Shown here: positions 25,066-34,440 of the stretch, one piece after another | Position numbering within the stretch: the stretch's first letter is position 1 | Layout: each line of letters starts with the position of its first letter | Source: Rhodocyclaceae bacterium | GTDB taxonomy: Bacteria > Pseudomonadota > Gammaproteobacteria > Burkholderiales > Rhodocyclaceae | DNA length: 64,000 nucleotides | Assembly: GCA_013791905.1 (NCBI GenBank) | Contig: VMSX01000029.1 | Coordinates: forward strand, 1-64,000 | Direction: 5' to 3' | The notes under the pieces: model-generated | The model's database searches: none | What the model saw: the letters and a program-made list of their open reading frames with translations, nothing else | What the model was told of the DNA's origin: nothing | Translations under genes and position numbers: made by a program

Positions 25066-26513
25066 TTTTTCAGCAGGGCGGCATAGAGATTGCGGTAGCG
25101 TGCCGCCGGTGCGCGCCAGCTGTAATCGCCGGCCATGGCGTTGCGTTGCAGCTGGCGCCAGCGTTTTGGGTCCTGCCAGACTTTGGCCGCCCGGCGGATG
25201 GTGCGCATCAGGGCGGCGGGCGTGGTCTCGGCAAACACGAAACCGTTGGCGCTGCCCTGGTTGAGGCTCGCCACGGAGTAATTCACGACGGTATCGGCCA
25301 GTCCGCCGGTGGCACGCACCAACGGTGGTGTGCCGTAAGCCAGGCTGTACATCTGGTTGAGGCCACAGGGCTCAAAACGGGACGGCATGAGGAAGATGTC
25401 GGCACCGGCTTCGATGCGATGCGCCAGCGCCTCGTCGAAGCCGATCCTGACGGCGATTTCTTGCGGGTGGCGTTCCGCCAAGGCAGTAAAGGCGGTCTCC
25501 AGTGCCTTGTCGCCGGTGCCCAGCACCACCAGTTGCGCCGGCAGCGCGGCGAGTCGCTCGCCCGCCGCGGCGACGAGGTCGAGCCCTTTCTGGCTGGTCA
25601 GCCGGCTGACGACACCGAACAACGGACAGTCGGCGCGCTCGGGCAGCCCGAACTGGCGTTGCAGGGCCGCCTTGTTGGCGGCCTTGGCATCGAGGTGGTC
25701 GTGGTCGTAGGCAGAGGCCAAGTGGCTGTCGCCAGCCGGGTTCCAGACCGTCGTGTCGATGCCGTTGAGGATGCCGGTCAACTGGGTGCTGCGCCGCTGC
25801 AGCAGGCCCTGCATGCCCATGCCTTCCGCCTCGGTCTGGATTTCCTGCGCGTAGGTCGGGCTGACCGTGGTGAGGGCGTCGGCATAGCCCAGGCCGGCCT
25901 TGAGAAAGGAGATCTGGTCGTGATACTCGACGCCATCGATGTGCCAGTCGCTGAGCGACAAGCCGATAGGCGCGACGGTGTTTGAGGGGAACAGGCCCTG
26001 AAAGGCCAGGTTGTGGATCGTCAGCACCGTAGCCGCTTCGCCGCCCTCGTAAAAGCGCAGGTAATAGGGGGCGAGGGCGGTCTGCCAGTCATGGCAATGC
26101 AGCACGTCAGGCTGCCAGTCGAGTGGATTGCCGGCACCGGCCAGGCGGGCGGCAACGCGCGACAGCAGCCCGAAGCGCAAGTGGTTGTCGGGCCAGTCGC
26201 GACCGTCGGGTCCCAGATAGGGGTTGCCCGGCCGGTCGAACAGCGCGGGACAGTCGACCAGCCAGAGCGGCAAGCCGTCCGGACTGGTGGCTTCGAACAG
26301 CTCGGCCGCCGGCAAGAGGCCGCCCAGCTTGTCCAGTCGGGCAACCTGCTTGGCAGCGGGGAAAGCCTTGCGCAATGCAGGGTAGCGTGGCGTCAGCACG
26401 CGCACGTCGCAACCCGCTTCGCGCAAGGCCTGCGGCAGTGCACCGGCGACGTCGCCCAGCCCGCCGGTTTTTACCCAGGGAGCGATTTCCGAGGTGGCGA
26501 ACAATACTTTCAT
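25062..26513 (-). CDS. glgA: Glycogen synthase (ADP-glucose, GT5)
   Basis: Transfers glucose from ADP-glucose to the alpha-1,4-glucan chain. Starting at MKVLFATSEIAPWVKTGGLG gives 483 aa, the normal length; KTGGLGD (15-21) is the ADP-glucose site. Further blocks are LHCHDWQTAL, HNLAFQG, GILNGIDTTVWNP, VSRLTSQKGLDL and, near the end, MPSRFEPCGLNQMYSLAYGT. The ATG overlaps the pgi stop (ATGA) and the stop overlaps folA, so it is translationally coupled on both sides. Confidence 0.96.
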   Translation of the reverse strand: MKVLFATSEIAPWVKTGGLGDVAGALPQALREAGCDVRVLTPRYPALRKAFPAAKQVARLDKLGGLLPAAELFEATSPDGLPLWLVDCPALFDRPGNPYLGPDGRDWPDNHLRFGLLSRVAARLAGAGNPLDWQPDVLHCHDWQTALAPYYLRFYEGGEAATVLTIHNLAFQGLFPSNTVAPIGLSLSDWHIDGVEYHDQISFLKAGLGYADALTTVSPTYAQEIQTEAEGMGMQGLLQRRSTQLTGILNGIDTTVWNPAGDSHLASAYDHDHLDAKAANKAALQRQFGLPERADCPLFGVVSRLTSQKGLDLVAAAGERLAALPAQLVVLGTGDKALETAFTALAERHPQEIAVRIGFDEALAHRIEAGADIFLMPSRFEPCGLNQMYSLAYGTPPLVRATGGLADTVVNYSVASLNQGSANGFVFAETTPAALMRTIRRAAKVWQDPKRWRQLQRNAMAGDYSWRAPAARYRNLYAALLKK

Positions 26514-28216
26514 TTGCATGCCGCGATCAGCCCGGCGGTAGAGCTGTCGATATTGGTCACCGGTGTCTTGCCTTCGATCATCGGCAACAGGGAATTGGCA
26601 ATCTGTTTGCCGTATTCCACGCCCCACTGGTCGAAGGCGTTGAGGTTCCAGAGTACGCCCAGCGTGAATACTTTGTGCTCATACATGGCAATCAGGGCGC
26701 CAAGCGTATGCGGGTCGAGCTTCGGCAGCAGTAGCGTGGTCGATGACTGGTTGCCGGGGAAGACCTTGTAGGGTGCCAGGAAAGTCGGCGCTGGCGGGAC
26801 GGCGGCAGCCAGTTCAGCGCTGGCTTCGGCTGCGGTTTTCCCCTGCATGAGTGCCGCACTCTGGGCAAAACAATTGGCCAGAAGCTTGGCGTGATGGCCG
26901 GCGAGCGGAAAATCGGCTTCGCGACAGGCAATGAATTCGCAGGACAGCGCCCGGCCACCCTGGTGGAGCAACTGGTAGAACGCGTGCTGGCCGTTGGTAC
27001 CCGGCTCGCCCCAGACGATCGGCTGGGTCGGGCAGCCGACCGGTTGGCCGTCGCGGTCGGTCTGCTTGCCGAGGCTTTCCATTTCGAGCTGTTGCAGGTA
27101 GCGGGGCAGCAGGCCGAGCGACTCGCTGTAGGGCAGCAGCGCGCGGGTCTGCAGGCCAAGAAAATCGGTGTTCCACAACTCGATGAAGGCCAGCAGCGCG
27201 GGCAGGTTTTCCAGCGGCGGCGCGCTGAAAAAATGCTCGTCCATGGCGCGCGCGCCCGCCAGCAGGGCGGTGAATTTCTCGAAGCCGATGGCCAGCGCCA
27301 GCGGCAGGCCGATGGCCGACCATACCGAAAAGCGACCGCCGACCCAGTCCCAGAAGGCGAAGGCGTTGTCCGGGTCGATGCCGAAGGCGGCGACGCGATC
27401 GAGGGCGGTGGAGATGGCAACGAAGTGACGGGAAACCGCCGTTTCGCCGAGTGCTGTAGTAAGCCATGCACGCGCGGACACGGCGTTCTGCATGGTTTCC
27501 TGTGTCGTGAAGGTCTTGCTGGCGATGATGAACAGCGTGGTGCGCGGTGCCAGTCCGGCCAGTGTGGTGGCGAGATCGGCGCCATCGAGGTTGGCCACGT
27601 AATGCACGCGCAGATGGGGCACGTGGTGGGCGGCGAGTGCCTGCGTGGCCATGCGCGGGCCGAGATCGGAACCGCCGATGCCGATGCTGACGATGTCGCT
27701 GATCGGTTCGCCGGTGGCGCTACGCCAGTGGCCGGAATGGATGGCATCACAGAAGCCGCGCATCTTGTCGAGCACCGCACGGACGTCGGGCATGACATCG
27801 CGGCCATCAACATTGATTGGGCTGCTGGCCTGGCCAAGAAACACGCCGGGCCGCCCCAAGTGTTTCTGCCCCCCTTGGGGGGAGATCGCCGCAGGCGATT
27901 GCGGGGGGGGGCTAAAGTTACGCAAGGCCATGTGCAGGACGGCGCGCCCCTCAGTATGGTTGAGCGGGTCACCAGCGCGCATGCGGGCAATCCATCCCGG
28001 CACGTCGGCGGTATTCCACAACTCAGCCAGCAGCGGCAGGGTCTCGGGGGTGATGCGCTGCTTGGACAGATCGAGCAGCCAGTCATTCCAGCGCACCGAC
28101 AGGCGCTGGAAGCGCAGCGGGTCGGTGCCAAACAGGTCGCGCAGATGCCGGTCGTGCAGATCGCGGGCGTGGCGTTCGAGGTTTTTCCAGGCGGGAGAGG
28201 AAAGCAGCGGTGTCAT
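26510..28216 (-). CDS. pgi: Glucose-6-phosphate isomerase with two repeat-encoded inserts
   Basis: Interconverts glucose-6-phosphate and fructose-6-phosphate. The 568 aa are somewhat longer than the usual about 545. Signatures IVSIGIGGSDLGP, IASKTFTTQETM, VGGRFSVWSAIG and QWGVEYGKQIA are intact. Residues about 101-131 (Ser/Pro/Gly-rich, between HMALRN and INVDGRDVMPDV) are an extra segment encoded by the GC-rich palindromic repeat. A PPAPTF near residue 475 is encoded by the 24-bp repeat. Both inserts lie in frame where the family tolerates loops. The gene links glycogen turnover to glycolysis within the operon, 7 bp after glgP. Confidence 0.95.
   Translation of the reverse strand: MTPLLSSPAWKNLERHARDLHDRHLRDLFGTDPLRFQRLSVRWNDWLLDLSKQRITPETLPLLAELWNTADVPGWIARMRAGDPLNHTEGRAVLHMALRNFSPPPQSPAAISPQGGQKHLGRPGVFLGQASSPINVDGRDVMPDVRAVLDKMRGFCDAIHSGHWRSATGEPISDIVSIGIGGSDLGPRMATQALAAHHVPHLRVHYVANLDGADLATTLAGLAPRTTLFIIASKTFTTQETMQNAVSARAWLTTALGETAVSRHFVAISTALDRVAAFGIDPDNAFAFWDWVGGRFSVWSAIGLPLALAIGFEKFTALLAGARAMDEHFFSAPPLENLPALLAFIELWNTDFLGLQTRALLPYSESLGLLPRYLQQLEMESLGKQTDRDGQPVGCPTQPIVWGEPGTNGQHAFYQLLHQGGRALSCEFIACREADFPLAGHHAKLLANCFAQSAALMQGKTAAEASAELAAAVPPAPTFLAPYKVFPGNQSSTTLLLPKLDPHTLGALIAMYEHKVFTLGVLWNLNAFDQWGVEYGKQIANSLLPMIEGKTPVTNIDSSTAGLIAACK
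26781..26803 (-). repeat. 24-bp dispersed repeat, copy inside pgi
   Basis: On the minus strand it reads GCCGTCCCGCC then AGCGCCGACTTT, one T short of consensus, in frame within pgi as VPPAPTF. Confidence 0.8.
27843..27911 (+). repeat. GC-rich palindromic repeat inside pgi
   Basis: Begins with CGCCGGGCCGCCCCAAG, contains CCCCCCTTGGGGGG and ends in a run of G. It shares the 16-bp core with the elements at 9974 and 35443. It is read through in frame as the Pgi insert. Confidence 0.75.
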
Positions 28217-28223
28217 GGATTGC

Positions 28224-30788
28224 TCAGAGCCAAAGCATCAGGCCCATCTCGAAGGGCTGGGTCAGCAGTTCGTGGCTGGGATAGGCGCGGATGCGATAGT
28301 CGATCTTGCCGCAGAGATCCGGCGTCAGGATGATGGCGTAGATGTCTTCACCATCATTCAGCCCCGGTCCCTGATGTTCGAGGGCGAGCCGATACGGAGG
28401 TTTCGATTTGGCATTCGAACTCGGCCGTGCCATCAGCATTTCAACCTCGATGTCGTCCGGCGCGAGGCCACCGAGCCGCACTACCACCTCGAAGCGCAGA
28501 CTGGTGCCGAAGGTAATGCGCTTTTGGGGACTGTCGCCCCGGCGCAGGCTGACATTTGGCCAGGCATGCTGCACCCGTTGTTTCCAGTTGGCGAGCGCGC
28601 ATGCGGCGGCGAAGTCGTTGGCGCTTTTTTTGCGCCACTGCTGGTCGGCGCGCGCATAGAACCTGGTGGCATATTCGCCGACCATCCGCGTCGAATTGAA
28701 ATCCGGCGTGATGGTGGCGATCGCGCGTTTGGCGGTGGCCAGCCAGCCGGGCGAATAGCCCAGTGAGCCGCGGGCATAGTAGAGCGGGATCACCTGATCC
28801 TGCAGCGTCTCATACAGCGAGCGGCCCTCTTCCTGATCGCGCCGTTCCTCGTCATGAATGCTCGATGCCGGTTTGATCGCCCAGCCGTTGCAGCCTTTTT
28901 CATCCCGCTGAAAGCCTTCGCCCCACCAGCCGTCCAGCACCGAAAGGTTGATGACGCCGTTGATGGCCGCTTTCATGCCCGAGGTGCCGGAGGCTTCGAG
29001 CGGATAGATCGGATTGTTGAGCCAGACATCGGCCCCGGACACCAGCCGGCGCGCCAGCCGCAGGTCATAACCCTCGACCAGCAGGACATGGCCCTCGAAC
29101 TCGGGCATCTCGGCTACCTCGTGGATGCGGCGGATCAGCTCCTGCCCTGGCAGGTCGGCCGGGTGGGCCTTGCCGGCAAAGATGAACAACACCGGCCGTT
29201 CGGGATTGCAGATCAGGCGCTTCAGCAGTTCGAGATCGCGGAACAGCAGCATGGCGCGCTTGTAGGTGGCGAAGCGGCGGGCGAAGACGATGGTCAGGAC
29301 GTTGGGATTCTCCGGGTCGGCCAGCCGCAACAGCCGGTCGATGTGCGACTGGGAGCTCTGGTTTCTGACATGCTGCTGCGTGACGCGATGGCGCACCAGA
29401 TGGAGCATCTGTGCCTTGATCGACTGGCGTACGCTCCAGAAGGTATGGTCGGGAATGGTGTGGATTTCCGACCAGCACTTTGGGTCGCTCAGCCGCTGGC
29501 GCCAGGCTGGGCTGAGCACGCGGTCGAAGGTGTCATGCCACATGTCGGAAAGAAAGGTCGGCACATGGACGCCGTTGGTGACGTAGTCGATCGGATTCTC
29601 GGCCGGTTCGATTTGCGGCCACAGGCCGGCGCAAATCTCGGCCGAGACGGTGCCATGGATGCGCGATACGCCATTCTGGAAGCGCGAGCCGCGAATCGCC
29701 AGCGCCGTCATGTTGAAGTCGGCCTGGTTGTTGATGAGCCCCAGAGCGAGCAGGCTGCCGATGTCGCAGCCCATGTCGTGGCAACATTCCTCGAAATAAC
29801 GGCGGATGATGTCCTCGGCAAAATGGTCGTGGCCGGCCGGTACGGGCGTGTGGGTGGTGAACACGGTGTTGCTGGCGACGGCTTCGAACGCGCCGGAAAA
29901 ATCCAGTCCGGCCTTGATCAGGTCGCGGGCGCGTTCGAGGATCAAAAAGGCGGCATGTCCTTCGTTGATGTGCCAGACGGTGGGCTGCAAGCCCATTTCG
30001 GTGAGCGCACGCACGCCGCCCATGCCCAGCACGATTTCCTGTTCGAGGCGCGTGGTGCGGTCGCCGCCATAGAGCTGATGGGTGATATTGCGGTCGTGCG
30101 GCGAATTTTCCTCGATGTCGGTGTCAAGCAGATACAGGGTGATATGGCCGACACGCGTCGCCCAGACCTTGATTTGCACCGTGCGACCCGGCATGTGGAG
30201 GGCGACCTTGAGGTCGCTGCCGTCGGCGCGCTGCACCGGCGTCACGGGCAGGTCGTCGAAATCGGCGGCGCTGTACAGCGCATGCTGATGGCCCGTGCCG
30301 TCGATGCTTTGCCGGAAATAGCCCTGGCGGTACAGCAGGCCGACGCCGACGAAGGGCAGATTCATGTCGCTGGCGGTCTTGCAGTGGTCGCCGGCCAGAA
30401 TGCCCAGTCCGCCCGAGTAGATCGGCAGGCTTTCATGGAAACCGAACTCGGCGCAGAAATAGGCGATCAGTCCGCCAGCGGGCAGGTGCGCGTCCTGCTC
30501 GCGCTTCGGGCTATTGTGGTAATTGTCATAGGCCGACAGTACCTTCGCGAGGGTGCCCAGAAAGACCGGGTCTTCGGCGGCTTCGTCGAGCTGGTGCTGG
30601 TCGACGCGTTTCAGGAACGCCTTCGGGCTATGGCCGACGATGCCCCAGAGCTTCTGGTCGAGGCGGGCAAACAGGGAGCGGGTGGGGCGGTCCCAGCTGT
30701 ACCACAGGTTGTTGGCGAGTTCGTCGAGGCGGGCCAGCCGCTCCGGCAGTTTGGGGTTGATCTCGAGATGGAACAGGGTACCAGCCAT
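28224..30788 (-). CDS. glgP: Alpha-glucan phosphorylase (GT35, DUF3417-containing type)
   Basis: Releases glucose-1-phosphate from glycogen or maltodextrin using PLP. The 854 aa begin with a DUF3417-type N-terminus (LARLDELANNLWYSWDRP) typical of the shorter alpha-glucan phosphorylase subfamily. IAYFCAEFGFHESLPIYSGG, VWHINEGHAAF, FTTHTPVPAGHD, FARRFATYKRA and the PLP-lysine region EASGTSGMKAAINGV are all present. It follows the GH57 gene by 31 bp and precedes pgi by 7 bp. The likely role is mobilising stored glucan made by GlgC and GlgA of the same operon. Confidence 0.94.
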   Translation of the reverse strand: MAGTLFHLEINPKLPERLARLDELANNLWYSWDRPTRSLFARLDQKLWGIVGHSPKAFLKRVDQHQLDEAAEDPVFLGTLAKVLSAYDNYHNSPKREQDAHLPAGGLIAYFCAEFGFHESLPIYSGGLGILAGDHCKTASDMNLPFVGVGLLYRQGYFRQSIDGTGHQHALYSAADFDDLPVTPVQRADGSDLKVALHMPGRTVQIKVWATRVGHITLYLLDTDIEENSPHDRNITHQLYGGDRTTRLEQEIVLGMGGVRALTEMGLQPTVWHINEGHAAFLILERARDLIKAGLDFSGAFEAVASNTVFTTHTPVPAGHDHFAEDIIRRYFEECCHDMGCDIGSLLALGLINNQADFNMTALAIRGSRFQNGVSRIHGTVSAEICAGLWPQIEPAENPIDYVTNGVHVPTFLSDMWHDTFDRVLSPAWRQRLSDPKCWSEIHTIPDHTFWSVRQSIKAQMLHLVRHRVTQQHVRNQSSQSHIDRLLRLADPENPNVLTIVFARRFATYKRAMLLFRDLELLKRLICNPERPVLFIFAGKAHPADLPGQELIRRIHEVAEMPEFEGHVLLVEGYDLRLARRLVSGADVWLNNPIYPLEASGTSGMKAAINGVINLSVLDGWWGEGFQRDEKGCNGWAIKPASSIHDEERRDQEEGRSLYETLQDQVIPLYYARGSLGYSPGWLATAKRAIATITPDFNSTRMVGEYATRFYARADQQWRKKSANDFAAACALANWKQRVQHAWPNVSLRRGDSPQKRITFGTSLRFEVVVRLGGLAPDDIEVEMLMARPSSNAKSKPPYRLALEHQGPGLNDGEDIYAIILTPDLCGKIDYRIRAYPSHELLTQPFEMGLMLWL

Positions 30789-30819
30789 GGTGTTTTCCGT
30801 TGTTAATTACGTTTCAAGG

Positions 30820-32535
30820 TCAATCTTGCGTCGCTGGCGCGCTTTGTCCGCTGGCGCGCCGCATCGTGCCGCCGGCGTCGACGCTGGCCTGGTCGGAGCG
30901 GCCCGTCGATATCGGTATGTCGAGTTGCACCGGCGGCGCGAGCTGCAGGCAGCGATACAGATTGGCCAGGTTGCGGCGAAACAGCCGGTCGAAGCTGACT
31001 ACCGCCTGTGCCGGGTTGTAGTCGCCGAACCACCAGAACCAGTCGGAGCTTTCACAGATGGCGAGCTGCGCTTCCGCCGTTGTTGCCGCAGCCTCGCTCA
31101 GACGTCCGCTGGCCAATACCCGGTCATAACTTTGCTTGGCGGCGCACAGCAAATCCCACGCGTGATTCTTGGCGGGGTCGCCGATCCAGGTCGAGAGTGT
31201 GCCATAAACCCAGCTGCCGGCGGTCAGCCGCGGTAAATCCGGCGCCGCCGAACGGCTGCCAGCTTCCAGTACGTCGGCATAGGTGCGGGTGCGGAGCGCT
31301 GGCTTGGCTTCGAGCAGTTCATACAGGTCGCTGAAAAAATAATAGCCGTTGTAGGGGTAATACTCCCAGGCGTTCTCGCCGTCGAGAATGATGCTGACCA
31401 CCGGCGTCTCTCCGGCCGGCGCCGCTGCGGCGATGGCTTCGAGCTGGGCGACGAAGTGTGCGGCGGCATCGCGGCCATGCCATTTGGAATATTCGAAGCC
31501 GATCTGATCGGAGAGCCGGTCGTCGCGGAAGAACAGGGTGAGCCCCGGCGCCGCGGACAGTTGCCAGGGATGGTGGGCGGCATGCGCCTGCGGCGCGCCG
31601 AGGCTATGCTGCAGCACATTCTCGCCGCTGGCCGTCCAGCGACAACCCGCCGCGGCGAGTTGCTGGGCGAACGCGGCGGACAGCGCGCCCTCGGCCGGCC
31701 AGAGGCCGAGCGCCGGCTTGCCAAACCGTCGCGCGTGGCTTTCCTGCGCTGCCACAATGTGCTTGCCCACCCGCTCGCGCCCGCCGGGGTAGAGCGTCGC
31801 CAGTGGCAGGGCCGCCTCGGGCTGGCTTTCGCGCGCAGTCTTGAAGTCGAGCAGCAGGGGGGCCAGCGGGTGGCAGGCCGGCGTCGTCGACAGTTCGATC
31901 TGGCCGCGTTCCTGCAGCGCGCGATATCGGGGCACCAGGTTGGCCAGGGTTTTGCCGATGAAGGCCAGCAGGTTCTGCCGATCGGTCAGGCTAAAAGCTT
32001 CGCCCTTGGCCATCAACTCCGCCAGGAGCGGTTCGCGGCGCCGCTCGGTCTCGCCGGTCCAGGCCAGGTGATACCAGGTCACCAGGTCGGCCAGGTAGGC
32101 GCCCGAAAGATAGTCCAGCGCCGCCTCGCCTTCGCGCGACAGCGACTCGTAAAGTTCGTGCAGGCGGCGGTAGCGGGAAAAGGGCGCCAGCATGGTGGCG
32201 TGGTTGCAGCGGAAACAGGTTTCGAACAGGAAGGTGCGTTCGGCTTCGGAGAGCGCATCGAGGTCGGCAGTGGCCAGCAGGCGCAACAGCGGGTCGCGGA
32301 ATTCTCCGGACGCAAACTGCCCGATGTAATCGTCGAGCTGATCGAGCAGCACCGGCACGAAATTCACCACCGCCCGGATTGTCGGGTGACGTTCCAGATG
32401 TGCCGCCATGTCGGTGTAATCCTTGATGGCATGCAGATAGGTCCACGGCATGATGAAAGTGCCGCTCGCATGGTCGCGATAGTCCGGCTGATGCATGTGC
32501 CAGAGAAAAACCAGATCGAGCGGTTTTGCAGCCAT
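30820..32535 (-). CDS. Glycoside hydrolase family 57 (amylase or 4-alpha-glucanotransferase/branching type)
   Basis: A 571-aa GH57 enzyme. The family start LVFLWHMHQPDYRD is present, then FVPVLLDQL, a catalytic-region GLWPAEGALSAAF and SIILDGENAWEYYPYNGYYF carrying the second acid, then a helical C-terminal domain. GH57 enzymes act on alpha-1,4-glucans as amylases, branching enzymes or glucanotransferases. In this position it may replace the missing glgB or glgX, but the exact reaction cannot be told by eye. It lies 12 bp after glgC and 31 bp before glgP. Confidence 0.9.
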   Translation of the reverse strand: MAAKPLDLVFLWHMHQPDYRDHASGTFIMPWTYLHAIKDYTDMAAHLERHPTIRAVVNFVPVLLDQLDDYIGQFASGEFRDPLLRLLATADLDALSEAERTFLFETCFRCNHATMLAPFSRYRRLHELYESLSREGEAALDYLSGAYLADLVTWYHLAWTGETERRREPLLAELMAKGEAFSLTDRQNLLAFIGKTLANLVPRYRALQERGQIELSTTPACHPLAPLLLDFKTARESQPEAALPLATLYPGGRERVGKHIVAAQESHARRFGKPALGLWPAEGALSAAFAQQLAAAGCRWTASGENVLQHSLGAPQAHAAHHPWQLSAAPGLTLFFRDDRLSDQIGFEYSKWHGRDAAAHFVAQLEAIAAAAPAGETPVVSIILDGENAWEYYPYNGYYFFSDLYELLEAKPALRTRTYADVLEAGSRSAAPDLPRLTAGSWVYGTLSTWIGDPAKNHAWDLLCAAKQSYDRVLASGRLSEAAATTAEAQLAICESSDWFWWFGDYNPAQAVVSFDRLFRRNLANLYRCLQLAPPVQLDIPISTGRSDQASVDAGGTMRRASGQSAPATQD

Positions 32536-32547
32536 GGCGCTCAGCGC

Positions 32548-33852
32548 TCAGCGAATCTGGTGAATGCGCTGCCCCAGCATCTCGGGGGTGACCAAAGTGA
32601 TGCCTTTGGCGGTGACGTGGAAGCGCTGCCGATCTTGCAGCGGATCGTAGCCGATCACCATGTCATCCGGGATATGGCAGCTCTTGTCGATTACCGCACG
32701 GCGGATCTTGGCGCGCCGTCCGATGGTGCAATTGGGCAGCAGCACCGAATCTTCCACCTCGGCCCAGCTATGCAGAACGACGCGCGAAAACAGCAGCGAG
32801 CGGCGTGCCGTGGCGCCGCTGATGATGTTGCCGCCCGAGACCAGCGAGTCGATCGCCATGCCGCGCCGATCGTCTTCATCGAAGACGAACTTGGCCGGCG
32901 GCAGTTGCGCCTGATAGGTCCAGATCGGCCATTCCTCGTCATACATGTTGAGATCCGGCGAGATCTTGGTCAGTTCGATGTTCGCCTCCCAAAAGGCATC
33001 GATGGTGCCGACATCGCGCCAGTAGGGGATGCCACTGTCCGGCATGCCGACACAACTGTCGGCGAAGTTGTGAGCCAGGCAGCGGTAGCGTGTGATCACG
33101 TGCGGAATGACGTCCTTGCCGAAGTCGTGACTGGAATTCGGGTCGTCGGCATCGCGGATCAGTTGCTCGAACAGGAAGTCGGTATTGAAGACATACACGC
33201 CCATGTTGGCCAGTGCGCGGTCGCTGCGACCCGGAATGCACGGGGGGTCCTGCGGCTTTTCGAGATAGCTGACGATACGTTTCGTGTCGTTGACGCCGAT
33301 CACGCCGAAAGCGCTTGCCTCATGGAGTGGCACGTCCATGCAGGCGACCGTCAGGTCGGCCCCGGTCTGGGCGTGCTGGGCCAGCAGGCGGCCGTAGTCC
33401 ATCTTGTAGATGTGGTCGCCGGACAGGACCAGCACATACTTCGCCTTGCGCCGCCGCAGCATGTCCATGTTCTGAAACACCGCGTCGGCGGTGCCCTGAT
33501 ACCAGCCTTCGCCGGTTTGCTGCTGCGCGGGCAGGAGGTCGATGAATTCATCGAAACGCCCATCGAGGAAGCTCCAGCCGTGCTGCAGGTGGTGGATCAG
33601 GCTTTGCGCCTTGTATTGGCTGGCAACGCCGATGCGGCGTACGCCTGAATTCACGCAGTTCGATAGTGCGAAATCGATAATGCGGAACTTGCCGCCGAAC
33701 GGCACGGCGGGCTTGCAGCGCCAGTCGGTGAGCTGCATCAGGCGGCTACCGCGGCCACCGGCCAGAATGATGGCGTAGGACGAGCGTGTCAGCTGGCTGA
33801 CGAAACGCCCCTGTACCGATTGCGGATCGTTGAGCGACAGATCTTGTTGCAT
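32548..33852 (-). CDS. glgC: Glucose-1-phosphate adenylyltransferase
   Basis: Makes ADP-glucose, the committed and allosterically controlled step of glycogen synthesis. Starting at [11 protein letters not shown] gives 434 aa, as in enterobacterial GlgC; GGGAG lies 6 bp before the ATG. Landmarks are [56 protein letters not shown] and the left-handed helix region at the C-terminus. It is the first gene of the glgC-GH57-glgP-pgi-glgA-folA unit. A perfect 8-bp hairpin lies 52-74 bp upstream of its start. Confidence 0.96.
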   Translation of the reverse strand: MQQDLSLNDPQSVQGRFVSQLTRSSYAIILAGGRGSRLMQLTDWRCKPAVPFGGKFRIIDFALSNCVNSGVRRIGVASQYKAQSLIHHLQHGWSFLDGRFDEFIDLLPAQQQTGEGWYQGTADAVFQNMDMLRRRKAKYVLVLSGDHIYKMDYGRLLAQHAQTGADLTVACMDVPLHEASAFGVIGVNDTKRIVSYLEKPQDPPCIPGRSDRALANMGVYVFNTDFLFEQLIRDADDPNSSHDFGKDVIPHVITRYRCLAHNFADSCVGMPDSGIPYWRDVGTIDAFWEANIELTKISPDLNMYDEEWPIWTYQAQLPPAKFVFDEDDRRGMAIDSLVSGGNIISGATARRSLLFSRVVLHSWAEVEDSVLLPNCTIGRRAKIRRAVIDKSCHIPDDMVIGYDPLQDRQRFHVTAKGITLVTPEMLGQRIHQIR

Positions 33853-33903
33853 GTGCAACTCCCTTGCATGCTGAATGGCATACCCGCCGCTTATATGTTT
33901 TGT

Positions 33904-33926
33904 CTGTCCGCGTTTGCTGCGGACAG
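33904..33926. promoter_or_regulatory. Perfect 8-bp hairpin upstream of glgC
   Basis: CTGTCCGC, loop GTTTGCT, GCGGACAG. It lies between the DUF2934 gene stop and glgC, both on the minus strand. It could terminate the upstream transcript, although only an A-rich run follows in that direction, or it could form a leader structure of the glycogen operon. Confidence 0.45.
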
Positions 33927-33967
33927 TTTCCCTCTGGCGGGCGGGAGTAGGTCGAGCGTGTCCGAAG

Positions 33968-34357
33968 TTATGGGTTGAGAACGCCTTCGCGCAGCAGGCG
34001 ATCCACCTCGGCTTCCGCAGCAGCCCAGTCCTCAACTTCATTGCCACCATGAAAGCCACGGCGCTCGGCAATGTAATAGGCGGCAACCTCAATATAGTAG
34101 CGGCGCTGATCGGGTGCCAAAATGTTCGCGGCGCCACTGGTCTTGCTTGCCTTGGCTGATTTTGCCGCGCTGGCGACAGGCTTCGCTGTCTTGGCGGGCG
34201 CCGTGCTTTTGGCTGCCTTAGGTGCTTTGCTTGCCGCAGCTGGCTTGGCTTTGGCTGCCGGTGTGGCCGCTGCTTTTGTCTTGACTGCCGGTTTGCGGGC
34301 TGTCGTTGCGGCTGTCGGCTTGACCGGTTTATCGCCGGATTTGGGGGATGTTGCCAT
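33968..34357 (-). CDS. Lys/Ala-rich protein with C-terminal DUF2934 domain
   Basis: A 129-aa protein. The first about 85 residues are a histone H1-like Lys/Ala/Pro tail (AAKAKPAAASKAPKAAKS is typical), likely unstructured and able to bind nucleic acid or anionic polymer. The last about 40 residues (RRYYIEVAAYYIAERRGF and WAAAEAEVDRLL) match the DUF2934 helix pair. AGGAG lies 6 bp before the chosen ATG; an upstream TTG would add nine residues. It lies between glk and glgC on the same strand. Function is unknown; a nucleoid or storage-granule role would be a guess. Confidence 0.8.
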   Translation of the reverse strand: MATSPKSGDKPVKPTAATTARKPAVKTKAAATPAAKAKPAAASKAPKAAKSTAPAKTAKPVASAAKSAKASKTSGAANILAPDQRRYYIEVAAYYIAERRGFHGGNEVEDWAAAEAEVDRLLREGVLNP

Positions 34358-34440
34358 CGCAGTCTCCTCGTGAGTGTTGGCCAAGGTAAAGAGTCATAGT
34401 TTATCTTATCCGCCGGGCATGCCGATGCCTGGTGAATTTA

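Noticed and set aside
28854-30806. Very long plus-strand open frame (650 codons) opposite glgP
   Set aside because: It is the mirror of glgP; its low-complexity composition and lack of domains mark it as a shadow of GC-rich coding DNA.
31456-33648. Plus-strand open frame of 730 codons opposite the GH57 and glgC genes
   Set aside because: It crosses two recognised genes on the other strand and matches no family.
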